Assembly: GCF_015209505.1 (NCBI RefSeq)
Contig: NZ_JADEYC010000001.1
Coordinates: forward strand, 62,001 to 126,000
Direction: 5' to 3'
Origin: Saccharopolyspora montiporae
Lineage (GTDB): Bacteria > Actinomycetota > Actinomycetes > Mycobacteriales > Pseudonocardiaceae
Length of the DNA: 64,000 nt
Shown here: positions 34,186 to 43,466 of the stretch, piece after piece
How positions within the stretch are numbered: position 1 is the first letter of the stretch
Layout of the letters: each line of letters opens with the position of its first letter
Position numbers and translations under genes: made by a program
Notes under the pieces: generated by a model
What the model was told of the DNA's origin: nothing
The model's input: only the letters and a program-made list of their open reading frames with translations
Database searches by the model: none

Positions 34186-35817
34186 TCAGCGCTCGCCCGG
34201 CACGGCGCGGTCGAGGACGGCTCGACTGTCCACACCGGACGGAAGGGTGCCGAAGGCGGCGCCTCCGTCGTCCAACCGCCCGGCGCAGAACGCCTCGGCC
34301 ACGGCGGTGTTGCCGGTGCGGTGCAGCAACGACGCCTGCAGGACCACGGCCATCTGCTCCACCAGGCGCCGGGTGCGGTACTCGATGTCGTCGAGATCGC
34401 CGAGTTCCTTGCGCAGCCGGGAGATCGCGCGGTCCAACCGCGCGTCGGCTCCCGCGGCCCGCTCGACCTCGGCGAAGTACGCCTCCACGGTCTCCGGCTG
34501 TTTCGCCATGGCGCGCAACGCGTCCAGGGCGGCCACGTTGCCGGAGCCTTCCCAGATCGACGGCAGCGGCGATTCGCGGAACAGCCTGGGCATGCCGGAC
34601 TCTTCCACATAGCCGTTGCCGCCCAGGCATTCCAGGGCTTCGGCGGCGTGCGCCGGGGCCCGCTTGCAGACCCAGTACTTGGTCACGGCCAACCCGATCC
34701 GGCGGAACAACTCCTCCTGGGCGTCGCCGGCCGCCGCGCGGTCGACCGCCCCGGCCAGGCGCATGGCCGCTGCGGTGGCGGCTTCGGCTTCGACGGCGAG
34801 ATCGGTGAGCACGTTGCGCATGAGTGGCTGGTCGAGCAGCCGCTGTCCGAACGCGCTGCGATGCGTCGCGTGGTGCAGCGCCTGCACCGTGCCCAGCCGC
34901 ATGCCGGAGGCGGCGCTGATGGTGCAGTCCAGGCGCGTCATGTTGACCATCTGGATGATGGTGGCCACGCCGCGCCCCTGTTCCCCGACCGGCCAGGCGG
35001 TGGCGCCGTCGTACTCGATCTCGGCGGAGGCGTTGGAGCGGTTGCCGAGCTTGTCCTTGAGCCGCTGCAGGTGCATCGCGTTGCGGCTGCCGTCCGGCAG
35101 CACGCGCGGGACCAGGAAGCACGACAGCCCTTGCGGTGCTTGGGCGAGGGTGAGGAACACGTCCGACATCGGGGCCGAGGTGAACCACTTGTGCCCGGTG
35201 AGCCGGTAGCTGCCGTCGTCGGTCGGGACCGCGGAGGTGGTGTTGGCCCGAACGTCGGAGCCGCCCTGCTTCTCGGTCATCGACATGCCCGCGATCAGCC
35301 CGCGCTTGCCGCCCGGCTCGCGCAGTCCGAAGTCGTAGGCCGGGGAGGCCAGCAGCGGTTCGTACACCGCGGCCAAGTCGGGTTGGGCGCGCAGGGCGGG
35401 CACCGCGGCGTAGGTCATCGACACCGGGCACAGGTGGCCCTGGTCGACCTGGCCCCACACGAACATCTTCGCCGCTCGCGCCACGTGCGCGCCGCTGCGC
35501 TCGTCGCGCCACGGTGCGGCGTGCAGGCCGTGCGAGACCGCGGTGGCCAGCAGGTCGTGCCAGTGCGGGTGGAAGTCGACCTCGTCGATCCGGTGGCCGT
35601 AGCGGTCGTGCGTGCGCAGCACCGGCGGGTTCTCGTCCACCAGCCTGCCCCACTCCTGGGCACGGGTGCTACCGGCGAGCGCGCCGAGCTCGCGGACCTC
35701 GTCCTCGGCCCATGCCGCGCCTTCCCGGCGCAGACCCTCCAGCAGCGCCGGATCGGTGGCGACGTCGTAGTCGTCCAGGGGCGCGGCCTGGTTGGTGACG
35801 TCATGCGTGGGCGGCAT
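34186..35817 (-). CDS. AidB/isovaleryl-CoA dehydrogenase-like acyl-CoA dehydrogenase
   Basis: A 543-residue member of the AidB branch of acyl-CoA dehydrogenases, longer than ordinary family members because of N- and C-terminal extensions. Seen are MSMTEKQGGSDVRANTT at the flavin site, THRSAFGQRLLDQPLMRN, and ECLGGNGYVEESGMPRLFRE followed by IWEGSGNVAALDALRAM. In E. coli AidB belongs to the alkylation-damage response, but actinobacterial homologues lack a clear role. ATG 35817 is chosen after GGTGGTGG. No ada gene is nearby. Confidence 0.88.
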   Translation of the reverse strand: MPPTHDVTNQAAPLDDYDVATDPALLEGLRREGAAWAEDEVRELGALAGSTRAQEWGRLVDENPPVLRTHDRYGHRIDEVDFHPHWHDLLATAVSHGLHAAPWRDERSGAHVARAAKMFVWGQVDQGHLCPVSMTYAAVPALRAQPDLAAVYEPLLASPAYDFGLREPGGKRGLIAGMSMTEKQGGSDVRANTTSAVPTDDGSYRLTGHKWFTSAPMSDVFLTLAQAPQGLSCFLVPRVLPDGSRNAMHLQRLKDKLGNRSNASAEIEYDGATAWPVGEQGRGVATIIQMVNMTRLDCTISAASGMRLGTVQALHHATHRSAFGQRLLDQPLMRNVLTDLAVEAEAATAAAMRLAGAVDRAAAGDAQEELFRRIGLAVTKYWVCKRAPAHAAEALECLGGNGYVEESGMPRLFRESPLPSIWEGSGNVAALDALRAMAKQPETVEAYFAEVERAAGADARLDRAISRLRKELGDLDDIEYRTRRLVEQMAVVLQASLLHRTGNTAVAEAFCAGRLDDGGAAFGTLPSGVDSRAVLDRAVPGER

Positions 35818-35889
35818 CGGCCACCACCGGGGTGCGTCGGTACGGCATGCGCGCGAGTGAAGCACCGACGCCACCGGGTCGGCAAGACC

Positions 35890-36195
35890 TCAGCAGCGGG
35901 CGCTACCGAGGCCGTGCTGGGCGGCGACGTGGTCGATCTCGGCGAGCAGTCCGGCTTTGCGGTGCGGTTCCAGGAAACCGGCGTGCACGCCGTTGTGGGC
36001 GAGCCGGACGAGATCGGTGTCCCGAAGACCCATCCGCTGCGCGGTATGCGTCGGTGCGGTCCGTGCCGAACATGGTGGGGTCATCGGAGTTGAGCGTGAC
36101 CAGCAGCCCGGTTCGCAGCATCGCCGGCCGCGGGTGTTCCTCGATGCCGGGCACCGAGCGGACGTTCTGCTGCGCGAGCACGCCGCGGCACCACG
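35890..36195 (-). pseudogene. Adenosine deaminase C-terminal remnant
   Basis: Two minus-strand frames join to give VPGIEEHPRPAMLRTG, LLVTLNSDDPTMFGTD, AQRMGLRDTDLVRLAHNGV and HAGFLEPHRKAGLLAEI. These match the last ~100 residues of adenosine deaminase, including the catalytic-Asp motif NSDDP. The N-terminal zinc-binding two thirds is missing, and a frame change falls after TDAYR. Confidence 0.75.
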
Positions 36196-36379
36196 GTTGA
36201 CCGGCGCACGCTGTGCAGGATTGTTCAACAATGATCCGCTCGTCGCCATCGGGCGCCGAACCACCGTTCACGAACGAGATCCCCTGTCGGGCCGCCGAAA
36301 ACGGCCAGTAATATCACCCCCTTCGCCGATCTCATCGGCGAAGACGACAACAGACGCGGGACGATTCACTGGGGGACTC

Positions 36380-38065
36380 GTGACCCGGGGCAACGACGAC
36401 GAGCGCGATCCGAGGACCGGCCGGTTCGGCCGGTGGCACCAACTCGGCCTCGCGTTGGGCGGTGTCCTCGGTTCCGGCTGGATCATCAGCATCCTCGCGG
36501 CAACGGGCGCCGGGTGGTTCGCGATGCTGTCCTGGTTGCTGGCGCTTGCCGCGATCGGGCTGATCACGGTGATCGTGGTCCAGCTGGCCCGAGCCAGACC
36601 GGCCGCGGCCGGACTCGTTTCATGGCCGACGAACACCAGCGGACGCGCGGTCGGCACCGTCCTGACCGCCGGGTTGGCCGTGGTGTATGCCGGGAACCCG
36701 CCTGCCGGGGTGGCGGCAGCGGTCATCGCACTGGACAAGTTCGGCGTACTGCCCGGAATGACCCAGCAATGCACCCCGGGCGCCGGCGGCCTGCCTCCGC
36801 TCTCCTACCCGGGGGTGGGGGTCGCCGCCGTCCTGCTCACCGCGATGTTCCTCATCAACCTCATCGGGTTCGCGGCCGTGGTCCGGCTCAACACGGTCCT
36901 CACCGCGTTCAAGGTGGCCCTCCCGCTGGTGTTCGTCGCCGGCGTCCTGCTCGTCGGCTCGCATGCGGGGTTCACCGGCGCCGGATTCCACCTCGGCTGC
37001 ACCTCGGCGCCCCCGGAGGACGGCACTGCGACGACCCAGCTGACTGCGGCCCTCCAGGCGGTCGTGACCGGTGGCCTCATCTTCTCGCTGACCGGCTTTC
37101 AGGGCCCGGTCGACCACGGCAGCAAGAACGGCTCCCCGCACGTGGGTTTTGCGATGTTCGGCGCACTGTTCACGGTGACCGGGCTCTACCTGGGGCTGCA
37201 GGCGCTGGTGCAGAGCCAGGAGTGGCACGCGTGGCCAGCCGGGGTCGAGCACTGGACGGCAGCAGTGCTGCTGGTGGCGATCGTGCTGTCGCCGGTGGCC
37301 AACGCCATGCTGTTCGTGTCGCTGTCCCGGGAAGTGCTGAGAACCGCCGCGGACAAGGACATCATCAGGTTCAGCAAGCACCGCGGCGACGACGAGCGCA
37401 TCGGGGTCAAGGCGCTGCTCGCGGCCTACCTGTTCGGTCTGTTCATGCTCATCGCGCTGCGCGGCTGGACGCAGATCATCACGACCAAGAGCGTGATCTT
37501 CCTGTTCGTGTACTCGTTCGCCGCGATCGCCTACGCCGCCTACCGCGACACCGATCCCGACGGGCGAGAACGGTTCCACCGCAGCCTTCGGGTCGCCGGA
37601 CCGGCAAGTTTCGCCGTGGCCACGGCGCTGGCCTACTACGCGGGCGTGCCCGCGCTACCGCTGTCGTACGTGTTCATCGCCGCGGTCAGCGCGCTGATGT
37701 TCTGGACGCGGCGCAACGCCGTGTATCCCTGGACCGAAGACCTGCGGCGGGCTCGCTGGCTGTTCGGCTACTTCGGGATGTTGCTGCTGCTGGCCGTGAT
37801 CCGCGCAGCCGGCCAGATCGCCATGAGCGCCGGCCACGGGTGGGCCACGGCGATCGAGCACTGGCACGAACTGCTCCTCGGCACGCGGCCCATGCCGACG
37901 GCGGAGGCGGTCGGCGATCACCTCCTGGTGCACGGCCTGGCCGCAGCGGCGTTCCTGCTCGGTCTCTGGGCCTACTACGCCGGAGTGCGCAGCGCCAAGC
38001 AGCACCTCGAGGCGGTCAACCGCAAGAACGAAGCGGCAACCGCGGCGGGCAGGAGTCGCGGGTAG
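36380..38065 (+). CDS. APC-superfamily amino acid/polyamine permease
   Basis: A 561-residue membrane protein with about 13 hydrophobic segments. N-terminal LGGVLGSGWIISILAATGAG is the TM1 glycine motif (GxxxGxGW) of the APC superfamily. TM6 shows FSLTGFQGPVDHG. The start is the GTG at 36380 behind GGGGG. A positively charged C-terminal tail (KQHLEAVNRKNEA) is cytoplasmic. Related carriers import amino acids with protons, but the substrate cannot be told from sequence. It converges on the caspase gene. Confidence 0.85.
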   Translation: MTRGNDDERDPRTGRFGRWHQLGLALGGVLGSGWIISILAATGAGWFAMLSWLLALAAIGLITVIVVQLARARPAAAGLVSWPTNTSGRAVGTVLTAGLAVVYAGNPPAGVAAAVIALDKFGVLPGMTQQCTPGAGGLPPLSYPGVGVAAVLLTAMFLINLIGFAAVVRLNTVLTAFKVALPLVFVAGVLLVGSHAGFTGAGFHLGCTSAPPEDGTATTQLTAALQAVVTGGLIFSLTGFQGPVDHGSKNGSPHVGFAMFGALFTVTGLYLGLQALVQSQEWHAWPAGVEHWTAAVLLVAIVLSPVANAMLFVSLSREVLRTAADKDIIRFSKHRGDDERIGVKALLAAYLFGLFMLIALRGWTQIITTKSVIFLFVYSFAAIAYAAYRDTDPDGRERFHRSLRVAGPASFAVATALAYYAGVPALPLSYVFIAAVSALMFWTRRNAVYPWTEDLRRARWLFGYFGMLLLLAVIRAAGQIAMSAGHGWATAIEHWHELLLGTRPMPTAEAVGDHLLVHGLAAAAFLLGLWAYYAGVRSAKQHLEAVNRKNEAATAAGRSRG

Positions 38066-38105
38066 TTCGGTGCCGGCCCCTGAGCCCTCCGATCAGCCGA
38101 CGCGT

Positions 38106-38146
38106 GCTGTGACCAGCTGAACCCGCCGTCGACGTGCGGTCACAGC
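38106..38146. terminator. Inverted repeat between convergent permease and caspase genes
   Basis: GCTGTGACC (38106-38114) pairs exactly with GGTCACAGC (38138-38146) across a 23-base loop that spans the intergenic region and the caspase stop. It could act as a weak bidirectional terminator; no T-run is present. Confidence 0.35.
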
Positions 38147-40719
38147 GCCACCCGGTTCAAGAACCGGTCGGCGTGTTCGGCGGCACCGAATTCGCGCAGC
38201 CATCCCACGTACTCCTGCTGGTTCACCTCGATGCGCTCATCGGCGATGAACGTGTCGGTTTCGCCGATGATCTCCTCGCGCAGATCGGCGGCGATGTCCG
38301 GGTTGGCGCGGACCACCACCACCAGCTCGGCGAAGTAGCCGATGGTGATCTTCTCGTCCTGGCGCTGGTAGAGCGCGTACAGGCGCCGGAGCAGCTCAAT
38401 ACCGGGCTTGGCGGCATGGCTGAACACTCTCCGCTGGCGCGCGACCGACAGCGGGACCAGCAGCGCGGCGATCTCCTGCGGGGAGAACCGCTGCGGGTGC
38501 TCCAGCGCCCGCCGCAGCAGGCGTTGCGCGAGATCCGGCTGCATCTTGCCCGCCAGCAGGGATGCCGTGCGCGCCAGCGTGTTCGCCGATGCGTCGTCGG
38601 CGACGCGACCGAGCAGCGCGTCCTCGTCCTTGCGCAGCCGGGCCGGGCGGTTGGCCTTCTGGGTCCACAGCACCAGCATGTTGCCGAGCGTGTCCCCGTC
38701 CCGGCGGTGGTGCAGCTGGCCGAACACCACCTCGGCCGGGCCGCGGCCGTCCACCTCCCCGTCGCGGACGAAGGTCATCAGTTCCCCGGAATCGCTGCTC
38801 AACGCCGCGGCGCGCGAGGCGATCAGTTCCGCCAGATCGTCCGCACCGGCATCGAGCGCGTCGCGGTAGAAGCGGGCCACGGCCGCGGCCGAGCGGGCGG
38901 TCACCGCGGCGTCGAGCAGGTCCAGCCGGTGACCGCGCCAGCGGAAGAACGCGGCGAGTTCCGCGGCGGGCAGGTGTTCGCTCACGTGGTCGCGGACGTC
39001 GCCGACCACGTCCCGGCGCCACTCGGCGTCCCCACCCCCGAGGGTGTCCAGCACCGTCGCGGGGGCGGCCGCGGTGTCGTCCCGCGCCATCGCGGCCTGC
39101 GCGGCCGCTCGGCCTGCTGCGTGCATCCCCTGGCTGTGCAGGGCCGCCGCCAGCCGGACCAGCGTGCCCAACGACCGGTCGGCCGACACCGCGGTGAGCA
39201 CTTCCTCCGCGCGGTCGACGTCACCGCGGGCTGCCGCGTAGGCGGCGAGTTCCCGCGGGCGGCGACGGCGGGCGACGCGGTGGTCCACGGTTCGGGCGGT
39301 GTCGGGTGCACTGCCGGCGATGTGCGCGGCGAGCCGTGCGGCATCCGCCGGGTCGCGCCCGAGCGCGGCACCGTCCAGGACGGCGTCGGCTTCGGGGGTG
39401 CGCTCCGCGTCGTGCAGCAGTGCCAGGAGGGTGCGGACGTCTTCGGCGCTGCGCTGGGTGCCGAACGCTTCCAGCAGCGTGAACGCTGCGGCGGTGTCGG
39501 AATCGCTGCGCGGGTCGGCGAGGAACCGCCGGGTCAACTCGGCCAGGTCCTGCGGTGGGGCGCAGCGCACGAGCACGTCGTCGATGGTGAGCTCTGCCGA
39601 CTCGCCCCAGGCGCGACGGACATCGGCGAGTTCGGTTCCCGATGTGCGGGCGGCGTTTTCCAGCAGCTCGCCGCCCGCGACCGCGCAGTCCCCGCACTCC
39701 TCGGCCAGCAGCAGTGCGGTGGTCTGCGCGCGGGTGCCGACGGGCGCGGAGCGGATCTTGTCCAAGACCCGGCCCTGCACGTGGGAATCGTGCGGGCACG
39801 TGCAGTGCAGGGCGTGCACGAAGTCGCGGGTGTGCGCGCTGTTGTCCCGGAAGAGGTCGTTGATGACCCGGTTGAGGGCGTGCCGTTCGGTGTCTTCCGG
39901 GGCGGCCCACTGCTCGGCGAGTTCGGTCAGCGGCAGGGCGGCCAGCCGGGCCCTGGCCTGTTCGTCGATGCGCACGGTCGCCGCGTTCTCCAGGATCGGG
40001 AACCGCCCCGAGCCCGTGGTTTCGACCAAGCCCGGCAACGGGTGGTCCTGCAGCCAGAGGCGTTCCCGGAGCACCTCCCGCACGTACTGGAAGTCGAACA
40101 CGTCCGGACCGTCCGGGACGCCGTCTTCGAACAGGTTGACGAGCGCGCCGCTGAAGGCGGTGTAGTCCGGGCCGAAGGCGTTGCTCGTGGCGTGCGCGCT
40201 TTGGCTGGGATCGTTTCGGTGCAGCGCGGTGAGCACGTATCCGGCCCAGTCCGGCACCCGGGCGGCGGCCTGGGTGACCTCGGCGTCATCGTCGCCGAGT
40301 GCCGGGACCCTCCCGCTGTTGCAGCAGTCGAGGACCACCGCTTTCAAGTGCGACGGGTGGTCGCGGAGCAGGTCGTAGAGCTTGTGCAGTTCGAGGAAAT
40401 GGGACCTGCCGTCCCGTTTGCTGCGGCGCATGACCAGTTCCAGGTCCGTGTATTGGTCGCCGCGGCGGGGCATCTCGGCGTGCCCGGCGAAGTAGAGGAG
40501 CACCGCGTCGTCGGGTTGGGAATCGCGCAGCACGCGCTCGATCGGTTCGGTGACATCGCCGGGTGTGGCCGGGTCTTCGATCAGCTCGCAGCGGTTCCAC
40601 AACGGGCTGCTCTCGAACAGCCCGCACAGCTCGCGAGCGGAGTTGCGCACGGATTCGTGCGGGGTGAAGTACGTGTCGTCGTAGGCGGCGACGCTGATGA
40701 AGAACGCGTATCGGCTCAC
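38140..40719 (-). CDS. Caspase-like (peptidase C14) protein with long helical-repeat region
   Basis: An 859-residue cytoplasmic protein. Residues 1-230 form a caspase/metacaspase-like domain. The catalytic His is H80 in LYFAGHAE and the Cys is C133 in LDCCNSG, both intact. Residues about 250-859 are Ala/Leu/Asp-rich helices without a known catalytic motif, resembling a HEAT/TPR-like solenoid that may sense or hold a target. There is no signal peptide. The GTG start overlaps the stop of the EACC1 gene (GTGA), so the two are made together. Caspases paired with EACC1 occur in bacterial conflict and programmed-death systems; the trigger and substrate are unknown. Confidence 0.85.
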   Translation of the reverse strand: MSRYAFFISVAAYDDTYFTPHESVRNSARELCGLFESSPLWNRCELIEDPATPGDVTEPIERVLRDSQPDDAVLLYFAGHAEMPRRGDQYTDLELVMRRSKRDGRSHFLELHKLYDLLRDHPSHLKAVVLDCCNSGRVPALGDDDAEVTQAAARVPDWAGYVLTALHRNDPSQSAHATSNAFGPDYTAFSGALVNLFEDGVPDGPDVFDFQYVREVLRERLWLQDHPLPGLVETTGSGRFPILENAATVRIDEQARARLAALPLTELAEQWAAPEDTERHALNRVINDLFRDNSAHTRDFVHALHCTCPHDSHVQGRVLDKIRSAPVGTRAQTTALLLAEECGDCAVAGGELLENAARTSGTELADVRRAWGESAELTIDDVLVRCAPPQDLAELTRRFLADPRSDSDTAAAFTLLEAFGTQRSAEDVRTLLALLHDAERTPEADAVLDGAALGRDPADAARLAAHIAGSAPDTARTVDHRVARRRRPRELAAYAAARGDVDRAEEVLTAVSADRSLGTLVRLAAALHSQGMHAAGRAAAQAAMARDDTAAAPATVLDTLGGGDAEWRRDVVGDVRDHVSEHLPAAELAAFFRWRGHRLDLLDAAVTARSAAAVARFYRDALDAGADDLAELIASRAAALSSDSGELMTFVRDGEVDGRGPAEVVFGQLHHRRDGDTLGNMLVLWTQKANRPARLRKDEDALLGRVADDASANTLARTASLLAGKMQPDLAQRLLRRALEHPQRFSPQEIAALLVPLSVARQRRVFSHAAKPGIELLRRLYALYQRQDEKITIGYFAELVVVVRANPDIAADLREEIIGETDTFIADERIEVNQQEYVGWLREFGAAEHADRFLNRVAL

Positions 40720-41066
40720 GATCCCTCCCGGGGATCGGTCCGGTCCTCGTCTTCCTCGTCCACCTCCACCTGCGCGTCCGGCCGGTCGCGGCGGGGGTAC
40801 TGCTCCCGGAGCTGCTTGAGCTTGTCGCTGATCTGCTTGCGCACCGCTTCGGCGGCCACTCCCCCGACGGCCGTGCCGGCGCTGTTGACGAACCCCTCCA
40901 GCAGCCCGATCAGCACCTCGCCGGTACCGCCGAGCGTGTCGGGGACCTCCGGTGCTGGTGTGCGCTCCCAGTGGCCGGGGTAGGTGGTTTCCAGCCAGGT
41001 GCCCAGCGCGGCGAGATCCGCCTTGTCCATGTGCTCCGACACGCGGACGGTCACCGTGATCGCCAT
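40716..41066 (-). CDS. EACC1-domain protein (effector-associated constant component)
   Basis: A 116-residue protein. The N-terminal beta strand ITVTVRVSE, the segment LAALGTWLETTYPG, and a hydrophobic glycine/alanine helix (EVLIGLLEGFVNSAGTAVGG) leading to a basic then acidic tail match the EACC1 family described in actinobacterial immune-like systems. EACC1 proteins accompany caspase or trypsin effectors and may help in assembly or membrane contact. It is encoded immediately before and overlapping the caspase gene. The family call rests on pattern and context. Confidence 0.7.
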   Translation of the reverse strand: MAITVTVRVSEHMDKADLAALGTWLETTYPGHWERTPAPEVPDTLGGTGEVLIGLLEGFVNSAGTAVGGVAAEAVRKQISDKLKQLREQYPRRDRPDAQVEVDEEDEDRTDPREGS

Positions 41067-41170
41067 GGCTTCCTCCTCAGCTCGCTCCTGTGCCCAAGAT
41101 CATACCGTTCCGCAGCGGGTTCCCGACCCTCCGTGCACGATTCGCGGCCCCGGCAGCGGCGTCGGCGCGA

Positions 41171-41521
41171 TCAGCGGTGGCTGAGCACGTTGAGCACGCG
41201 ACCGTGCGGGTCGCGGACGAAGAAGCGCCGCACGCCCCAGTCCTCGTCCTGCAGCGGGTGCACGATCTCGGCACCGCGGGCGCGCATGGCGTCGTGGACG
41301 GCGTCGACGTCCTCGACCTCGATGCTCACCTCGGGGTTGACCGGTGCGGTGCGGTCCGCGGTCATGATGCTGAGCTGGGCAGCCGGCGTGGTCGGCGACG
41401 CGTAGGTGGTGATCCAGCCGTGCGTCATGACCTGCTCGAAACCCAGCGCCGCGTAGAACTCGCCGTCCGCGGGATCGGCGGCTTCGGCGTGCAGGACGGG
41501 CATGACGCGGCGGATCGACAT
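41171..41521 (-). CDS. VOC-superfamily (glyoxalase-like) protein
   Basis: A 116-residue vicinal-oxygen-chelate fold protein. It has two beta-alpha-beta-beta-beta halves: PVLHAEAADPADGEFYAALG and VSIEVEDVDAVHDAMRARGA, then RRFFVRDPHGRVLNVL. Only some of the usual metal ligands are apparent (the Glu in SIEVED), so it may be a binding or resistance protein rather than glyoxalase I. It lies 100 bases upstream of the EACC1-caspase pair on the same strand and may share transcription. The link is not proven. Confidence 0.82.
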   Translation of the reverse strand: MSIRRVMPVLHAEAADPADGEFYAALGFEQVMTHGWITTYASPTTPAAQLSIMTADRTAPVNPEVSIEVEDVDAVHDAMRARGAEIVHPLQDEDWGVRRFFVRDPHGRVLNVLSHR

Positions 41522-41658
41522 CGCGGGCTCCTCAGACGTGCGGCGGGACAGGTCCAGGACTACTACGTCCGGCCGCCGCCGGTGGGCAGGCGCGCCGGTT
41601 CTCGGGAAGCCGACGGCGGTAGGCTCGGCGCACCGTCCGCCGATGAGCTGCAGGAGCG

Positions 41659-42813
41659 ATGATCGACACGCCCATCACCGCCGAACTGCTGCGCGGCGCC
41701 GCGGATCTGGAACGCACCGACCGCGGTGTGCTGCCGCATCGGCTGCCGGCCCGGGCCCGCGCCCAGTGCGCGGATCCGCAGCTGGCCATGGCCGAGTCCC
41801 AGCCGTCCGGGGTGCGGCTGGTGCTGCGCACCCGGGCGCAGGTGGTGGAGCTGGACGTGGTGCCCACCAGGCGCCGCTACCTCGGTGCGCCGCCGCGTCC
41901 GGACGGTGTCTACGACCTGCTCGTGGACGGCGAACTCACCGCGCAGGCCGGTGCCGACGGCGGGGATGCGGTGCTCGTCGATCTGGCCACCGGGACGACC
42001 CGGCACGAGCCGGGGCCGGTGGCCACGGTGCGCTTCGCCGAGCTGCCGGCCGGCGAGAAGGACGTGGAGATCTGGTTGCCGCACAACGAGACCACCGAGC
42101 TGGTTGCGCTGCGCACCGACGCACCGGTGGTACCCGCACCCGATCCCGGTCGGCCGGTGTGGCTGCACCACGGCAGTTCGATCAGCCACGGGTCCCACGC
42201 CGCCTCCCCCACCGGCACCTGGCCAGCGCTGGCCGCGCGGCGGGCCGGGGTGGAGCTGGTCAACCTGGGGTTGGGCGGCAGTGCCCTGCTGGACCCGTTC
42301 ACCGCCCGCGCCCTGCGCGATGCGCCGGCGCAGCTGATCAGCGTCAAACTCGGCATCAACGTGGTCAACGCCGACCTGATGCGGCTGCGCGCGTTCGGCC
42401 CGGCGGTGCACGGGTTTTTGGACACCGTCCGCGACGGCCATCCGGACACCCCGCTGCTGGTGGTCTCGCCACTGCACTGCCCGATCCACGAGAACACGCC
42501 CGGCCCCGCGGATTTCGACCACGAGGCGCTGGCCGAGGGCGTGCTGCGGTTCCGCGCGACCGGGGATCCGGCCGAGACGGCCGCGGGCAAGCTGACCGTG
42601 GCGGTGATCCGCGAGGAGCTGGCGCGGATCGTCGAGCAGCGCCGCGGGGCGGACCCGCACCTGCACCACCTGGACGGCCGCGAGCTCTACGGCCCGGGCG
42701 ACGCCGAGCAGCATCCGCTGCCCGACGAGCTGCACCCGGATGCCGACACGCACCGGATCATCGGCGAGCGGTTCGCCCGCAGCGCACTGTCCGGGCCGTG
42801 GGGCATGCGCTGA
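41659..42813 (+). CDS. SGNH/GDSL-family hydrolase
   Basis: A 384-residue esterase-type hydrolase. Residues about 1-160 are a beta-rich N-terminal domain as in carbohydrate-esterase-like SGNH proteins. The catalytic domain follows, with block I as LHHGSSISHG (Ser nucleophile), Gly in LGLGGSALLDP, Asn in KLGINVVNAD and the Asp-His pair in PDELHPDADTH. No signal peptide, so cytoplasmic. The ATG at 41659 follows GCAGGAGCG. It may deacylate a lipid or sugar ester. Confidence 0.85.
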   Translation: MIDTPITAELLRGAADLERTDRGVLPHRLPARARAQCADPQLAMAESQPSGVRLVLRTRAQVVELDVVPTRRRYLGAPPRPDGVYDLLVDGELTAQAGADGGDAVLVDLATGTTRHEPGPVATVRFAELPAGEKDVEIWLPHNETTELVALRTDAPVVPAPDPGRPVWLHHGSSISHGSHAASPTGTWPALAARRAGVELVNLGLGGSALLDPFTARALRDAPAQLISVKLGINVVNADLMRLRAFGPAVHGFLDTVRDGHPDTPLLVVSPLHCPIHENTPGPADFDHEALAEGVLRFRATGDPAETAAGKLTVAVIREELARIVEQRRGADPHLHHLDGRELYGPGDAEQHPLPDELHPDADTHRIIGERFARSALSGPWGMR

Positions 42814-42930
42814 GCGGTCACCGTCGGGCGGTGCTGCGGCGGGCGTCCGGCGGCGTCGCCGCGGTGTTGCAGTCGCCGACCCGGCCGGCACGATCGAATC
42901 CGTTCGGTTCGTGGAATCGGTGCGGTACGG

Positions 42931-42960
42931 GATCATTCGATCGGCGATCGGCGAATGATC
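42931..42960. repeat. Perfect 9-bp inverted repeat in the SGNH-MscS intergenic region
   Basis: GATCATTCG and CGAATGATC are exact reverse complements around a 12-base centre, 118 bases after the SGNH stop. The 653-base region 42814-43466 otherwise shows no gene or RNA I can support. The repeat may be an operator or part of a leader structure. Confidence 0.4.
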
Positions 42961-43466
42961 GCTCTGTCGGAGCGCTTTCCGCACTTCTTGTGCTCGCGCC
43001 CGCAGACCAGACCCGACCGTTGAAAAGCGGGTAGTGGCTGATCAACTCGGGGGCGACCCGAAGGGAACACACCGGCGACGTTGCGCGCACCGCGATGCCG
43101 CACATCGTCATCGCACCTGACATCCGGAGGGGTCGGAGACCGCGGAACTGCGCCCCCGGGGCGGGTATCGATCACCACCGCCCCGCCGGAAGAACCGTCC
43201 ATAGCGGACACCGACGCCGGGGCGGCGGCGCCGCGAATCCGCACGTTCCGCGCTCGACCGAGCACGCTTCGTGTGCGGGAGGCGCAGCGCCATGGGTCCT
43301 GGCTCACAGTCGCGCCACCCCGTGTTGCACCCGATCACGCAACGTTGAGAGCATTCCGCGCGCACGCGCCGCGCGCGCCGGCCCCACCGGCGAGCGCCGC
43401 ACCGACCGGCCACCCCGGCAGGACGACTCGGCGCCGACAGGACGGTATTCGCGAAAGGGTAGATCT

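Noticed and set aside
33020..34612. Long open frames on both strands over the MFS gene
   Set aside because: Their products are Arg/Ala/His-rich out-of-frame readings. The +1 frame from 32898 has 12 membrane helices.
38134..40983. 949-codon open frame on the plus strand
   Set aside because: It is the antisense of the caspase gene. The peptide is Arg/Gly/Val-rich without any domain, and the opposite strand has clear catalytic motifs.
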